From Anaerohalosphaeraceae bacterium (GTDB taxonomy: Bacteria; Planctomycetota; Phycisphaerae; Sedimentisphaerales; Anaerohalosphaeraceae): a DNA stretch of 64,000 nt. The position numbers and the translations under genes are program-made. Positions 7,071 to 16,874 of this stretch are shown one piece after another. Under the pieces are notes generated by a model, which saw only the letters and a program-made list of their open reading frames with translations, had not been told where the DNA came from and ran no database searches. The stretch spans positions 164,455 to 228,454 of the forward strand of contig JBBFLK010000001.1 of the NCBI GenBank assembly GCA_037479115.1, read 5' to 3'. Positions within the stretch are counted from its first letter, which is position 1. Each line of letters begins with the position of its first letter.

Positions 7071-9503
7071 CTATTTTTCCTGGGACTTCAGCGTCAGCAC
7101 AGCCGGTTTCAACTCCCCGCCGGCGGCTTTGATTTCGATGGTTCCCGGCTGTCTTTCCGACTGAACAATCAGCAGGCCGCGTCCGCGGTAGGCGGGATAT
7201 GTCTTTCCTTTGTGATTTTCGTGGCAGGCGGGGTCGCCGTTGCCAACCGCCAGAATTCGCCCCGGGCCGCGGATGTCAAAGGATACGGAATCTGAAGCGG
7301 ACGGCACAACGGTTCCGTTTGCGTCTGTAATGAAAAACTCCACCAGAGCGATGTCTCTTCCATCGGCCCGCAGCATGGTGCAGTCGGGAATCAGACGGAT
7401 TTGCTCGGCGGCACCGGCGGTGGTGAGGGTGTACCGGCAGACCTCTTTTCCCCCGTTTCTGCCGACGGCGGTCAGCGTGCCGCTTTCAAAGGGCACCGGC
7501 CGACGGATGGTTCGCTCGGGCACACTCAAGGGGGCGGAAACACCCAGCGATTTGCCGTTGAGAATCAGCTCCACTTCCTGACAGTTTGAGTAAATCAGCA
7601 CCGTAACGGTTGAGCCGGCCGGCCAGTTCCAATGGCTTTGCGGCTCCGCTCCCCGCCGAAAACCGTCTGCGCCGGATATGGCAGCCAGATAGACCATCGG
7701 CTTGTCGGACCACCAGGCCTGCCGCTGCCAGGCGATGGGTTTTTTCAGATTGCACAGGTCAAAGAGCCCCCGCGTCCAGCTGCGGACGGGCCAGCCGGCG
7801 GCCTCGCCCAGATAATCATAACCAATCCAGAGAAATTGCCCGGAGACATAAGGATTTTCCAGCACGGCTTTCCAGGCGGCAAACGACATACTGTTTTCGC
7901 TTCCGAGGATGCAGCGGCTGGGGTACTGCTGGTGGTCCTGGGCGTACCGCTGTTCCTGATAATTGTAGCCGACGACATCCAGCAGGTCGGCAAACCCGAC
8001 GAGGTTGGAGACGGCGGCGTTGGCCAGGGCGGCCGTGATGGGCCGGGTGCTGTCGAGGGCACGGACGGCTTCGGCCAGCGGGCGGGCCAGCTTGGTCAGG
8101 TTTTCCGCCGGCGGCTGGTCGGGCTTATATTCCGCCCCCATTGACGGATGCGAGAACGGGTCGTTGGCAAAGTCAATCTCGTTGCCGATGCTCCAGAGGA
8201 TAATCGAAGGGTGATTGCGGTCGCGGCGAACCATATCCTGAATATCGCGGACGGCCCATTCTTCGAAGACCTTGCCGTAGCCGTCAAAGCCGGGCGTGCC
8301 TTTGTTCCAGCCCTCAATCCATTTCTTCTTGGGCGGGGTATATTCATCAAAGGCCTCATCCATCACCAGAAATCCCATCCGGTCGCACAGGTCCAGCAGC
8401 TCCGGCGCCGGCGGGTTGTGGCTGGTGCGGATGGCGTTGCAGCCGATTTCCTTCAGCTGGGTCAGGCGGAACTGCCAGAGTTTCTCCGGCACAGCCGCCC
8501 CGAGCGGGCCGCCGTCGTGGTGAAGGCAAACCCCCTTGATTTTCAGGTTTTGACCGTTCAGGAAGAATCCTTCGTTGGGGTCAAAACGAATCGAACGAAT
8601 GCCGAAGGGGGTGTCGATTTGGTCAACGGGTTTTCCGTCCTCGACAATAGCGGTTTCCAGCCGATAGAGAACCGGGTTGTCCGGCGACCAGAGCCGGATG
8701 TTTTCGAGGGTGAAATGCCGGCGGTGGATGATTTGTTTGCCGGGCTGGATGGTTTGTGAATCCTGCTGCCGACTGATGCACCGATTTTGGGCGTCAAAGA
8801 TGGAGGAAACGATTTGGATGCGGGCGGCCTGCGTTCGGCCGTTCAGCAGGGCGGTCTCGATAGACACGGCGGCCTTTTCGCCCTCCAGCGGTTTGGATTG
8901 GATAAAAACGCCCCAGGGCAGGATGCGGAGCTTGTCGGTAATAATCAGCCGCACATGCCGGTAGATGCCGGAGCCGGTGTACCAGCGCGAGTCGGCAAAA
9001 TCGGAATGATCGACGCGGACGGCCAGCACATTGGGGCTGTCAAAGAGCAGATGGTCCGTCAGGTCGTACTGAAAGCCGATATAGCCGAAGGGGCGTTTGC
9101 CGAGAAACTGTCCGTTCAGCCAGACCTCCGAGTTCTTATAGACGCCGTCAAATTCAATCAGAACAGTCTTGTTTTTCCAGTCCGACGGGGCGGTGAAGGT
9201 CTTGCGGTACCAGCCGATGCCGCCGGGCAGATAGCCGGTGCCGCTGGCCCATTGCCGGCTGTAGGGGCCCTCAATGCTCCAGTCGTGCGGCAGGTTGACC
9301 ATCCGCCAGGCGCTGTCTTCAAAATCGGTCTGCTGTGCACCGGCAGCGTCTTCTTTGAGAAACTTCCAGTCCCAGTCGAAATCCAGGACGATTCGGGGCG
9401 ATGCGTCTGCTTTCGCCTTTTCAGGACCGAATGAAATGAGCAGCAGAAGAAAAAGAAATACCCGTTGGGCAGCGGTTTTTGTTTTGGATTGGTTTGTGTT
9501 CAT
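7071..9503 (-). CDS. exported GH2 glycosidase (beta-galactosidase-like)
   Basis: A secreted or periplasmic family-2 glycoside hydrolase of about 810 residues. A signal peptide with hydrophobic core F-L-F-L-L-L-L-I-S-F precedes an A-K-A-D-A cleavage region. The sugar-binding domain has L-P-H-D-W-S-I and G-G-I-G-W-Y-R-K. The catalytic barrel holds S-I-G-N-E-I (acid/base Glu, near residue 438) and G-S-E-N-S (nucleophile region, near 535). A DUF4982-like domain and a C-terminal Ig-like domain follow, an arrangement common in beta-galactosidases acting on plant or algal glycans. I chose the ATG at 9503, with GAGGAG upstream; the frame stays open to 9587, but that start would run into secA and hide the signal peptide. 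Exact substrate is uncertain. Confidence 0.9.
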   Translation of the reverse strand: MNTNQSKTKTAAQRVFLFLLLLISFGPEKAKADASPRIVLDFDWDWKFLKEDAAGAQQTDFEDSAWRMVNLPHDWSIEGPYSRQWASGTGYLPGGIGWYRKTFTAPSDWKNKTVLIEFDGVYKNSEVWLNGQFLGKRPFGYIGFQYDLTDHLLFDSPNVLAVRVDHSDFADSRWYTGSGIYRHVRLIITDKLRILPWGVFIQSKPLEGEKAAVSIETALLNGRTQAARIQIVSSIFDAQNRCISRQQDSQTIQPGKQIIHRRHFTLENIRLWSPDNPVLYRLETAIVEDGKPVDQIDTPFGIRSIRFDPNEGFFLNGQNLKIKGVCLHHDGGPLGAAVPEKLWQFRLTQLKEIGCNAIRTSHNPPAPELLDLCDRMGFLVMDEAFDEYTPPKKKWIEGWNKGTPGFDGYGKVFEEWAVRDIQDMVRRDRNHPSIILWSIGNEIDFANDPFSHPSMGAEYKPDQPPAENLTKLARPLAEAVRALDSTRPITAALANAAVSNLVGFADLLDVVGYNYQEQRYAQDHQQYPSRCILGSENSMSFAAWKAVLENPYVSGQFLWIGYDYLGEAAGWPVRSWTRGLFDLCNLKKPIAWQRQAWWSDKPMVYLAAISGADGFRRGAEPQSHWNWPAGSTVTVLIYSNCQEVELILNGKSLGVSAPLSVPERTIRRPVPFESGTLTAVGRNGGKEVCRYTLTTAGAAEQIRLIPDCTMLRADGRDIALVEFFITDANGTVVPSASDSVSFDIRGPGRILAVGNGDPACHENHKGKTYPAYRGRGLLIVQSERQPGTIEIKAAGGELKPAVLTLKSQEK

Positions 9504-9538
9504 TGGGCTCCTCAGATCAAAGAGTTTCCCGAAATGCG

Positions 9539-12500
9539 TCAGGCATTTTGTCCGCAGCATTTTTTGTATTTTTTTCCGCTGCCGCACGGGCAGGGGTCGT
9601 TGCGTCCGACTTTGGGCTGTTCGAGACGGATGGTTTTGACCTTGACTTCACCCTGCGGGGCCTGGGCGGCGGCCTGCTGACGCTGGGCCATCTCGAACTG
9701 GCCGACCTGGTCATGCTGGGCCTGGCTGATGGTCCAGACGCTGCGCCGCTGGGCCGCCGGTTCAACCAGCCGCACCCGGAAAATCACATCCGTCACCTTG
9801 TCGTCAATCGATTCGAGCATCTGCTCGAACATCTGATACCCCTCGTGTTTGTACTCAATCTTGGGGTCTTTCTCCGCGTACGCCCGCAGCATGATGCTTT
9901 CTTTGAGCCGGTCCATCGCGTACAGGTGGTCTTTCCAGGCCGCATCGTGAATCTGCAGCAGCACATATTTTTCCAGCTCGCTCAGTTCCCGGCGGAGGAA
10001 GGCCCGCGCAGCCGTCAGGATGTCCGCCTGGGCCTGTTGTTTGTCAGACCACTGATTCGGGTCAAAGCGAGCTGCAAACCGCTCGGCGGCCTGCTGCGCC
10101 AGCTGTTCGAGGGAGGCGGCCTGTTCCGTCATCCGGGCGATGTCCTCCTCCAGACCGCCCCGATAATACCGCTCGCTGCAGGCCAGCAGTTTCTGGTAAA
10201 GGTCCTGCGGTTTGGCCGTCTGAACCTCTTCGAGGGTCAGGCCGATTTGGTAGCGGCGGTTGGCCCATTCGACAAGGGCTTCCATTCCGTACACATTCGG
10301 CCCCTGCGGACCAAAGGCCATATTCATGGCAAACTCGACCGGGTATTCGATTTGCCGTCGGATATATTTTTCCCGCACCTTTTCCAGCAGGATCGAACGA
10401 ATCTGCTCTTTTTTCTTCTCTCCGAGCACATCGGCCGGCAGGTCAATGTCAAACTTGTTTCGCGTCCAGGTCCGCAGGCTCTGCCGGGCAAAATCCTCCC
10501 GGAGGAAATCGGCTAAACGGGCGGCGTCTTTCTTACGCACCAGCTGGCAGGCCGAGTCAATCAGCGTTTCCTCGATTTCTTCGGCGGACATCTGCCGCAG
10601 TTTGGAGACCGACAGATTGACCTTAAAGGCGCTCATGGCCCAGCGGGTCAGGGCATCCAGTTTCCAGGTGGCGGGGTCTGTGTAATCTTCGAGATATTCC
10701 CCCAAGGCGATTGAGATTTCACTGGACAGGTTCTTGCAGGCGGCTTCTTTGATGCGTTCCTCGATTTCCTCCGCCTCCATCCCTTCGATTTGACGGGCGT
10801 CCAGCTCCACGGAGAATTCATTTTTGGCCCATTCTGCGATGCATCGGTACGGATACAGCGGGTCGAGCATAATATGCAGGGCCTTGTCGATGACGGCCTC
10901 GAGCATCGACTCTATAATGCCCTGAAGGTCTTCGCCTTTGAGCAGACTGCGGCGCCGGGCATAAAAAATCTTTCGCTGATAATCCATCACCTCATCGTAT
11001 TCGAGCAGGTTTTTGCGGATTTCAAAGTTGCGTTCCTCGACCTTCTTTTGCGCCTTTTCAATGCCTTTGCTGATGCGCCGGTGCTGAATCGGCATTCCCT
11101 CCTCCCAGCCCATAATCGGCATCGAGAGGGCCTTGATGACCCATTCCGGAGAAAAAATCCGCAGCAGGTCGTCATCAAAACTCAGGAAAAAGACGCTCGA
11201 GCCCGGGTCGCCCTGACGTCCGGCACGTCCCCGCAGCTGGTTGTCGATGCGGCGGGCCTCGTGGCGTTCGGTGCCGATGATATGCAGTCCGCCGACCCAC
11301 CGATCGCCGCGGCGCAGCTGGAAGACCTCCGCCAGCGGCTCGTTCGATTTGACGGTGAGCGTTTTGCCGGTTCCGTTCTGGCGGAGGGTATAAATCTGAA
11401 CGCCTTTTTCTTCGGGACTCGGCTCGGATTGAATAACCTCCCAAAGGACTTCGGGGGCCAGTTTGATGTCGGTGCCGCGTCCGGCCATGTTGGTGGCGAT
11501 GGTGATGTTGCCGCGTTTGGAGCCGTCCGGGGCGGTATGCTGCTGGCCGGCTTTTTCGACGATAGCCGCTTCGCGGGCGTGCTGCTTGGCATTGAGGACC
11601 TCGTGCTCCAGACCGTGCCGTCGGGACAGCGCCGCCGAAAGGGCCTCGCTTTTTTCAATGCTGACTGTGCCGACCAGAACCGGACGGCCCGCCGTGCTCG
11701 TGCGGTAAATCTCCTCCACGATGGCGTTGAATTTCTCGCGTTCGGTCTTGTAAATCAGGTCATCGCGGTCTTCGCGGATGCAGGGACGGTTGGTGGGAAT
11801 GACGACTACTTCCAGTTTGTAAATCTTCAGAAACTCCTCCGCTTCTGTGGCGGCGGTGCCGGTCATTCCGGCGATTTTTTCATACAATTTAAAAAAGTTC
11901 TGCAGGGTGATGGTGGCCAGCGTTTGGGTTTCTTCCTTAATCTGGACGTTTTCTTTGGCCTCCACGGCCTGATGAAGCCCGTCCGACCACTGCCGGCCGT
12001 GCATCAGACGCCCTGTGAACTCATCGACGATAATGACCTTGCCGTCCAGGACCACGTAGTCCTTTTCCCTCTCAAAAACCACGTGAGCCCGCAGGGCCTG
12101 CTCGAGCATGTGGGGCCAGTCCATATTGGAGCCGGTAAAGAATGAGCCGACACCGGCCAGCTCCTGTGCGGTCCCGATGCCTTCATGGGTCAGATGAACG
12201 GACTTGGAATCCTTCTTGACGACAAACAATTGCGGAATACCCAGCAGTTCCGCTTCTTCCTCGTCGAGGTCAAACGGGTCATAGCGGAACTTGGCGAGCA
12301 TTTCGGACAGGTCTTTTTCGGATTTTCCGGCCGATGCCGCCCGCTGCCGCAGATAGTCCTGCTCTCCGAGCCGGCTGAGCATGGAGGAATAAATCTGTTT
12401 TTGTCTGCTGACCAGCTGGCGGGCGACCGAATCGGCTTTTTTATAACGCGATACATCGTCAAAGGCCGGGCCGGAGATAATCAGAGGGGTTCGGGCTTCG

Positions 12501-13168
12501 TCAATCAGAATGGAGTCAACTTCGTCGATGACAGCATATTCGAGCGGCCCCTGCACCATCTGCTCCAGCGACAGCTTCATATTGTCGCGAAGGTAGTCAA
12601 AGCCGAATTCATTGTTGGTGCCGTACGTAATATCGCAGGCGTACTGGTTCCGCCGTTCGGGGCCGACGGTGTCCATATCCGCCTGAATGGCGCCGACCGT
12701 CAGGCCCAGGGCCCGATAGATAGGGCCCATCCATTCCGCATCGCGTTTGGCCAGATAGTCGTTGACCGTAACAATGTGAACGTGTTTTCCGGTCAGGTGA
12801 ACCAGATAGGCCGCCAGCGTGGCCACCAGCGTTTTTCCTTCACCGGTAGCCATTTCCGCGATTTTCCCTTCATAAAGGACATTTCCGCCGACCAGCTGGA
12901 CATCAAAGTGCCGCATCTTGACGGTCCGTCGTGCGGCCTCCCGCACCACCGCAAAGGCCTCCGGCAGAATCTCTTCCGGACGGGCCCCGTTTTGAAGCCG
13001 TTGCTTGAACTCTGCGGTTTTGTTTTTTAATTCTTCATCCGTCAGGGCTGCAACGGCCTGTTCATATTCCCCGGCGGCTTTGGCCGTCTGCATATAAGCG
13101 CGTACCAGACGTTCGTTGCGGGAGCCGAAGAGTTTCAGAAGCCATCGATTCAGACTGGTGATTGCCAT
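9539..13168 (-). CDS. secA: preprotein translocase ATPase SecA, long form
   Basis: SecA drives export of unfolded proteins through SecYEG. Walker A MATGEGKT lies near residues 105-112, Walker B and the V-I-D-E-V-D-S box follow, and the C-terminus ends in the zinc motif [13 protein letters not shown] that binds SecB or the ribosome. At 1209 residues it exceeds the usual 800-950. The extra length is mostly an expansion of the helical wing region, roughly residues 775-1005, where a unit of about 35 residues (W-x6-F-x-I/V-x-L, then an acidic helix) occurs four times. The start is typical ([16 protein letters not shown]). The gene is monocistronic or leads into the GH2 gene 35 bases downstream, and has its own promoter. 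Confidence 0.97.
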   Translation of the reverse strand: MAITSLNRWLLKLFGSRNERLVRAYMQTAKAAGEYEQAVAALTDEELKNKTAEFKQRLQNGARPEEILPEAFAVVREAARRTVKMRHFDVQLVGGNVLYEGKIAEMATGEGKTLVATLAAYLVHLTGKHVHIVTVNDYLAKRDAEWMGPIYRALGLTVGAIQADMDTVGPERRNQYACDITYGTNNEFGFDYLRDNMKLSLEQMVQGPLEYAVIDEVDSILIDEARTPLIISGPAFDDVSRYKKADSVARQLVSRQKQIYSSMLSRLGEQDYLRQRAASAGKSEKDLSEMLAKFRYDPFDLDEEEAELLGIPQLFVVKKDSKSVHLTHEGIGTAQELAGVGSFFTGSNMDWPHMLEQALRAHVVFEREKDYVVLDGKVIIVDEFTGRLMHGRQWSDGLHQAVEAKENVQIKEETQTLATITLQNFFKLYEKIAGMTGTAATEAEEFLKIYKLEVVVIPTNRPCIREDRDDLIYKTEREKFNAIVEEIYRTSTAGRPVLVGTVSIEKSEALSAALSRRHGLEHEVLNAKQHAREAAIVEKAGQQHTAPDGSKRGNITIATNMAGRGTDIKLAPEVLWEVIQSEPSPEEKGVQIYTLRQNGTGKTLTVKSNEPLAEVFQLRRGDRWVGGLHIIGTERHEARRIDNQLRGRAGRQGDPGSSVFFLSFDDDLLRIFSPEWVIKALSMPIMGWEEGMPIQHRRISKGIEKAQKKVEERNFEIRKNLLEYDEVMDYQRKIFYARRRSLLKGEDLQGIIESMLEAVIDKALHIMLDPLYPYRCIAEWAKNEFSVELDARQIEGMEAEEIEERIKEAACKNLSSEISIALGEYLEDYTDPATWKLDALTRWAMSAFKVNLSVSKLRQMSAEEIEETLIDSACQLVRKKDAARLADFLREDFARQSLRTWTRNKFDIDLPADVLGEKKKEQIRSILLEKVREKYIRRQIEYPVEFAMNMAFGPQGPNVYGMEALVEWANRRYQIGLTLEEVQTAKPQDLYQKLLACSERYYRGGLEEDIARMTEQAASLEQLAQQAAERFAARFDPNQWSDKQQAQADILTAARAFLRRELSELEKYVLLQIHDAAWKDHLYAMDRLKESIMLRAYAEKDPKIEYKHEGYQMFEQMLESIDDKVTDVIFRVRLVEPAAQRRSVWTISQAQHDQVGQFEMAQRQQAAAQAPQGEVKVKTIRLEQPKVGRNDPCPCGSGKKYKKCCGQNA

Positions 13169-13219
13169 ACCATTTATCCTGATATTGTCGGTTCACTTTC
13201 TCAGTAATATTTCGATTCC

Positions 13220-13248
13220 TTTATAATGGATTCCGGCGAACACGGCAA
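13220..13248 (-). promoter_or_regulatory. sigma70-type promoter of secA
   Basis: Read on the minus strand, TTGCCG (13248-13243) and TATAAA (13225-13220) are 17 bases apart, predicting a start near 13213 and a leader of about 45 bases. Confidence 0.55.
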
Positions 13249-13282
13249 CTTCAATCCGATTTGTTCCCCTTGAGAATCTTGC

Positions 13283-13311
13283 TTGCATTGCAAACATTGA
13301 AACGGTAAATT
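13283..13311 (+). promoter_or_regulatory. sigma70-type promoter of LysM gene
   Basis: TTGCAT (13283-13288) and TAAATT (13306-13311) are 17 bases apart, about 32 bases before the chosen start of the LysM gene. The match is moderate. Confidence 0.4.
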
Positions 13312-13342
13312 ATTCGCGTTTTATTTTTGTAAGGAAATGAAA

Positions 13343-13975
13343 ATGCGTCAATTAGCGATAATGGGTGTCCTGTTATTGGCAGCTGCTGCAGTGGGGTTTG
13401 GCCTCGGTTTTCTGGCCTCCAAACCCAAAATCAATGCGGCTCGGGCGGAAACGGAAGAAGTCAGAATCCAGCTGCAGAATCTGGAGCTGCAGTCGCAGCA
13501 AAAACAGCGGGCGGCGGACGATGAAATCGCCAAATTGAGGGCGGAATTAATGCGGACCCGCAATGACCTCACGCGGGCCAATACCGATTTAATCAAGGCC
13601 AGGACCGATTTGGCTCAGATGAAGACGGCTCTCGAACAAATAGCGGCTTCCGGCTCGGCTTCCCAGCCCGCTGCAGAACCGGACAAAGCCGTTGTCTCCG
13701 TTTCCTCTCCGACAGCACCCTCGACTTCGGCTCCTGCGGCCGCTTCCCCTGCTGCGGCGGCGCCGAGCTCCTCTTCTCCCTCGCCCGCTTCCTCTTCAGC
13801 GGCACCGGCGGGGACCCGTGAATATGTGATCAAAGAAGGGGACAGTCTCTGGAAGATTGCCGCCACCCAGTTGGGCAACGGGACCCGATATAAGGAAATT
13901 CTCCAGTTGAACCCGCATCTTTCTTCCAATAAACCCCTGGAGGTTGGCTCCAAAATTCGAATTCCGGCCAAATAG
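13343..13975 (+). CDS. membrane-anchored coiled-coil LysM protein
   Basis: A 210-residue envelope protein. An N-terminal hydrophobic segment (residues 4-25, alanine and glycine rich) anchors it or serves as signal. A coiled coil of about 80 residues follows, including D-L-T-R-A-N-T-D-L-I-K-A-R-T-D-L repeats, then a low-complexity Pro/Ala/Ser linker, and one C-terminal LysM domain (E-Y-V-I-K-E-G-D-S-L-W-K-I-A to I-R-I-P-A-K), which binds peptidoglycan glycan strands. The architecture recalls spacer proteins joining membrane and wall. I prefer the ATG at 13343 over 13337, because AAGGA at 13331-13335 is better placed for it. It precedes the redox cluster by 145 bases, but membership is unproven. 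Confidence 0.82.
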   Translation: MRQLAIMGVLLLAAAAVGFGLGFLASKPKINAARAETEEVRIQLQNLELQSQQKQRAADDEIAKLRAELMRTRNDLTRANTDLIKARTDLAQMKTALEQIAASGSASQPAAEPDKAVVSVSSPTAPSTSAPAAASPAAAAPSSSSPSPASSSAAPAGTREYVIKEGDSLWKIAATQLGNGTRYKEILQLNPHLSSNKPLEVGSKIRIPAK

Positions 13976-14119
13976 CGGTCCGGTGTAACGGTCGGGGGCT
14001 TGCAAAAAGGGCTTTCGCAGAAGGGGGGTATGTTCTGTCGAATGGGATAAGAAACGGCCTGAGGAGGAGATGTCACAGACCGCCGCAGCCGTTCGGAAAT
14101 CAACAGGAACAGGCGACCG

Positions 14120-15523
14120 ATGAGCAAATATTATCTGCCTTGGTTAGTGCCCCTGATGCTGACAGCCGCCGGAGCGGGTCTGCTGAGCGGCTGGATTTAT
14201 TCTTATTATCATCTGTCGGTCCCGATGCGTCTGCCCGGAGAGGATGGGCGGCCGGATGTTTCCGTGCCGCAAGCAGATGCCGGCAAAACCAAACAGGGGC
14301 ACCTGGAGACATTCGACGGGATTCCCTCCAAGTCTGCCGGGATGTGGCCGACTTTTCGCGGCTTCAATTACGATGCCGTCAGCACCGAATCAGTTCCTCT
14401 GATCCGTTCATTTCCTTCCGGCGGTCCGAAAGAGCTGTGGCGTGTTTCTTTGGGGGAAGGATATGCAGGACCTGCTGTACGGAATGGGCGGGTCTATCTG
14501 ATTGATTATGACATGGACCGTCAGGCCGATGCGATTCGCTGTTTTTCTCTGGAGGATGGGCGGGAAATCTGGCGGTACAGCTATCCGGTTGCGGTGAAGC
14601 GCAATCATGGAATGAGCCGAACGATTCCGGCGGTGGATGACCGATTTGTTGTGACGATGGGGCCGCGCTGTGATGTAACCTGTCTGGATGCGGATACGGG
14701 GCGGTTTCGCTGGGCAATTGACCTGGTCAGGGAATACGGGACCCAGGAGCCGCTCTGGTATGCCGGGCAGTGCCCGCGGATTGAAGAGGGGAAAGCTATC
14801 CTGGCTCCGGCGGGAAAAGACGTCCTGATGATGGCGGTGGATTGTGAAAGCGGGCAGGTTGTCTGGAAAACCCCCAATCCGCGCCGCTGGCAGATGACGC
14901 ATTCGTCCATTCTTCCAATTACGCTGGAGGGGCGCCGAATGTATGTCTATTGTGCCGTCGGCGGTGTTGCCGGAATTGCTGCTGATGATGGAACGCTCCT
15001 GTGGGAAACGGATGCCTGGACGCTCCGCATCCATGTTCCTACACCCGTCTGGCTCGGGGACGGCCGGTTATTTTTTTCCGCCGGCTACAATAAAGGCAGT
15101 ATGATGATGCGTCTTATCAGGCAGCAGGATGTTTTCGTCCCGGAGATTTTGTTTTCTCTCCGGCCGGAGGTGTTCGGCTCGGACCAGCAGACGCCTATCT
15201 TCTATCAGGGATTTTTGTATGGTGTCAGGCCGAATAAAGAGATGGTTTGTTTGGATACAGACGGCAAAATCCGTTGGTCCAGCGGACCGCAGAACAAATT
15301 CGGACTGGGGCCCTATATCATAGCAGACGGTCTAATTATTGTCCTGAATGATGACGGCGTTTTGTCTTTAATTGAGGCCCGCCCCGATGAGTTTGTTTTG
15401 CTGGCCAGGGCCAAGGTGCTGGAGGGGCACGAAAGCTGGGCCCCGCCTGCTTTGGTTGAAGGACGTTTGATTGTGCGAGATTTCACAACTATGAAATGCC
15501 TGGACTTGCGAAGGCAGGAATAA
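14120..15523 (+). CDS. membrane-anchored PQQ-type beta-propeller protein
   Basis: A 467-residue protein with one N-terminal membrane helix (residues 5-28) and an exported propeller. The propeller opens with W-P-T-F-R-G-F-N-Y-D, a variant of the W-x-x-x-R-G-P opening common in planctomycete PQQ_2/BamB-like proteins, and contains repeated blade motifs such as L-D-A-D-T-G-R-F-R-W and V-D-C-E-S-G-Q-V-V-W. I see none of the catalytic residues or the vicinal disulfide of quinoprotein dehydrogenases, so a structural or ligand-binding role is more likely than PQQ enzymology. It is the first of a run of same-strand genes with tiny gaps leading into iron-sulfur redox proteins. Confidence 0.83.
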   Translation: MSKYYLPWLVPLMLTAAGAGLLSGWIYSYYHLSVPMRLPGEDGRPDVSVPQADAGKTKQGHLETFDGIPSKSAGMWPTFRGFNYDAVSTESVPLIRSFPSGGPKELWRVSLGEGYAGPAVRNGRVYLIDYDMDRQADAIRCFSLEDGREIWRYSYPVAVKRNHGMSRTIPAVDDRFVVTMGPRCDVTCLDADTGRFRWAIDLVREYGTQEPLWYAGQCPRIEEGKAILAPAGKDVLMMAVDCESGQVVWKTPNPRRWQMTHSSILPITLEGRRMYVYCAVGGVAGIAADDGTLLWETDAWTLRIHVPTPVWLGDGRLFFSAGYNKGSMMMRLIRQQDVFVPEILFSLRPEVFGSDQQTPIFYQGFLYGVRPNKEMVCLDTDGKIRWSSGPQNKFGLGPYIIADGLIIVLNDDGVLSLIEARPDEFVLLARAKVLEGHESWAPPALVEGRLIVRDFTTMKCLDLRRQE

Positions 15524-15579
15524 TTAAGCGGACTTGTTCTTTGGGGCACAATTAGCTGCTGTTAAAACAGCGAGGTTGA

Positions 15580-16617
15580 ATGAAACAGCGTTTACACAAG
15601 CAGAGGGCAAAAGCGGATGGGGGGGGGGTCGCGGTGCTTTTGGCCCTGACCGCCTTTGGGGCCGGGTTTTTGGCGTACTGGTTTGTGGACCGCCGGTTTG
15701 TCCGGCAGCAGGTCCCGCAGGCCTATCGCTATTCCATCGAGGAATTGACGGCAATCGAACCATCCTGGCTGGTTTATCGGCAAAGCAGGCCGCCTATCGA
15801 AACGGCTCTTCTTGAGGCCGTTGCTATAGACGTGGATTCAGAGGGAGCCATTTGGGCCGCAGGGGACCGGAAGCTATTGCGGTTTAATTCGGACGGTCGA
15901 AAAGACACAGAGATTTCCCTGTCCGCCAAACCAACCGCTTTCAAAACCGTCGATGGAGTACTTTATGTCGCGATGACAGACCGCATTGAAACCTATTCAC
16001 CAACCGGCGAGAGATTATCCGCCTGGGCACCGGTCCGGACGGCATTGTTTACTTCCATTGCGGTTGGGCCGGAGGATGTGTTTGCGGCGGATGCCGTCGG
16101 CAAGGTGATTCATCGTTTTGACAAACAGGGGAATGCTCTCGGACGCCTGGGGGAAAAGAATCCCTCACGAGGCATCGAGGGGTTTGTGATTCCCAGTCCG
16201 TATTTTGATGTCCTGATTGCTCACGACGGCCTTTTGCGGGTCAACAATCCCGGACGTCAGCGCATCGAGGCCTACACCTTCGACGGCCATCTCGAATGGC
16301 ACTGGGGAATCCCGTCCGTGAAACTGGAGGGCTTCAGCGGCTGCTGCAATCCGATTGCCCTGGCCCAGCTGCCGGACGGAACCTTTGTGACCGGCGAAAA
16401 AGGGCTGGTTCGTGTCAAGGTGCATGATGACCACGGCCGTCTGGTCGGCGTCGTGGCCGGGCCGCAGCAGCTGGGCTGGAAGGGCCCCATTCGGGTTTGC
16501 CAGACCCCCGAGGAGTGCGGCAGCCGGGGACTGGATGTCGCCGCAGACGGGCAGGGGCGGATTTACGTGCTGGAACAGGTTCGAAATACCATTCTGATTT
16601 TCGAGAAAAACGAATGA
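15580..16617 (+). CDS. membrane-anchored NHL-type beta-propeller protein
   Basis: A 345-residue protein with a single N-terminal membrane helix (about residues 15-35) after a basic head, then a six-blade NHL/SMP-30-like propeller with blade signatures such as V-D-S-E-G-A-I-W-A-A-G-D and V-A-A-D-G-Q-G-R-I-Y-V-L-E-Q. The segment G-C-C-N-P near residue 257 is notable as a possible vicinal disulfide, usually a redox or structural feature. The start has GAGG five bases upstream. The stop overlaps the next gene's start by ATGA, so the two are translationally coupled. Function is unknown; it is likely a periplasmic partner of the redox module. Confidence 0.8.
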   Translation: MKQRLHKQRAKADGGGVAVLLALTAFGAGFLAYWFVDRRFVRQQVPQAYRYSIEELTAIEPSWLVYRQSRPPIETALLEAVAIDVDSEGAIWAAGDRKLLRFNSDGRKDTEISLSAKPTAFKTVDGVLYVAMTDRIETYSPTGERLSAWAPVRTALFTSIAVGPEDVFAADAVGKVIHRFDKQGNALGRLGEKNPSRGIEGFVIPSPYFDVLIAHDGLLRVNNPGRQRIEAYTFDGHLEWHWGIPSVKLEGFSGCCNPIALAQLPDGTFVTGEKGLVRVKVHDDHGRLVGVVAGPQQLGWKGPIRVCQTPEECGSRGLDVAADGQGRIYVLEQVRNTILIFEKNE

Positions 16618-16874
16618 ATGATTGCAGAATTTCCGACGACGGTGCGGACATTTCGCGGCGTCTTTTTTTGAAGCAGGCGGCTCGGGCAGGTGTGTGGGCG
16701 GCTTTGGGGGCGCTGTCTGCTTTCTGGGTTCGAAGCCGGCGGACCGAGACCGGCTGCGCTCATCCGGCGATTGCGGATTGCCGCCGGTGCTCTTCGTTCC
16801 GGACCTGCTCACGGTCCGGGGCTGCTGAAAGAAAACTCTCTTCGGAGAAATTCGATGAATCATCCGCCCTCTGA
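16614..16874 (+). CDS. Tat-signal cysteine-rich miniprotein
   Basis: An 86-residue protein starting in the ATGA overlap with the propeller gene. Residues 15-20 are R-R-L-F-L-K, a twin-arginine-like motif before a hydrophobic alanine-rich stretch. After it comes a C-x7-C-x2-C-x5-C cluster that could hold a metal or an Fe-S cluster. The next gene starts inside it (16855). I do not recognise a family. Its place directly before a second Tat-type protein with 4Fe-4S clusters suggests a small exported electron carrier or assembly factor. Low intrinsic recognisability and short length limit confidence, but coupling on both sides supports a real gene. Confidence 0.6.
   Translation: MNDCRISDDGADISRRLFLKQAARAGVWAALGALSAFWVRSRRTETGCAHPAIADCRRCSSFRTCSRSGAAERKLSSEKFDESSAL

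Noticed and set aside
10790-12145. Long open frame antisense to secA (452 codons)
   Set aside because: It lies wholly opposite conserved SecA coding sequence and its translation looks like no known protein; GC-rich third positions leave such frames open by chance.
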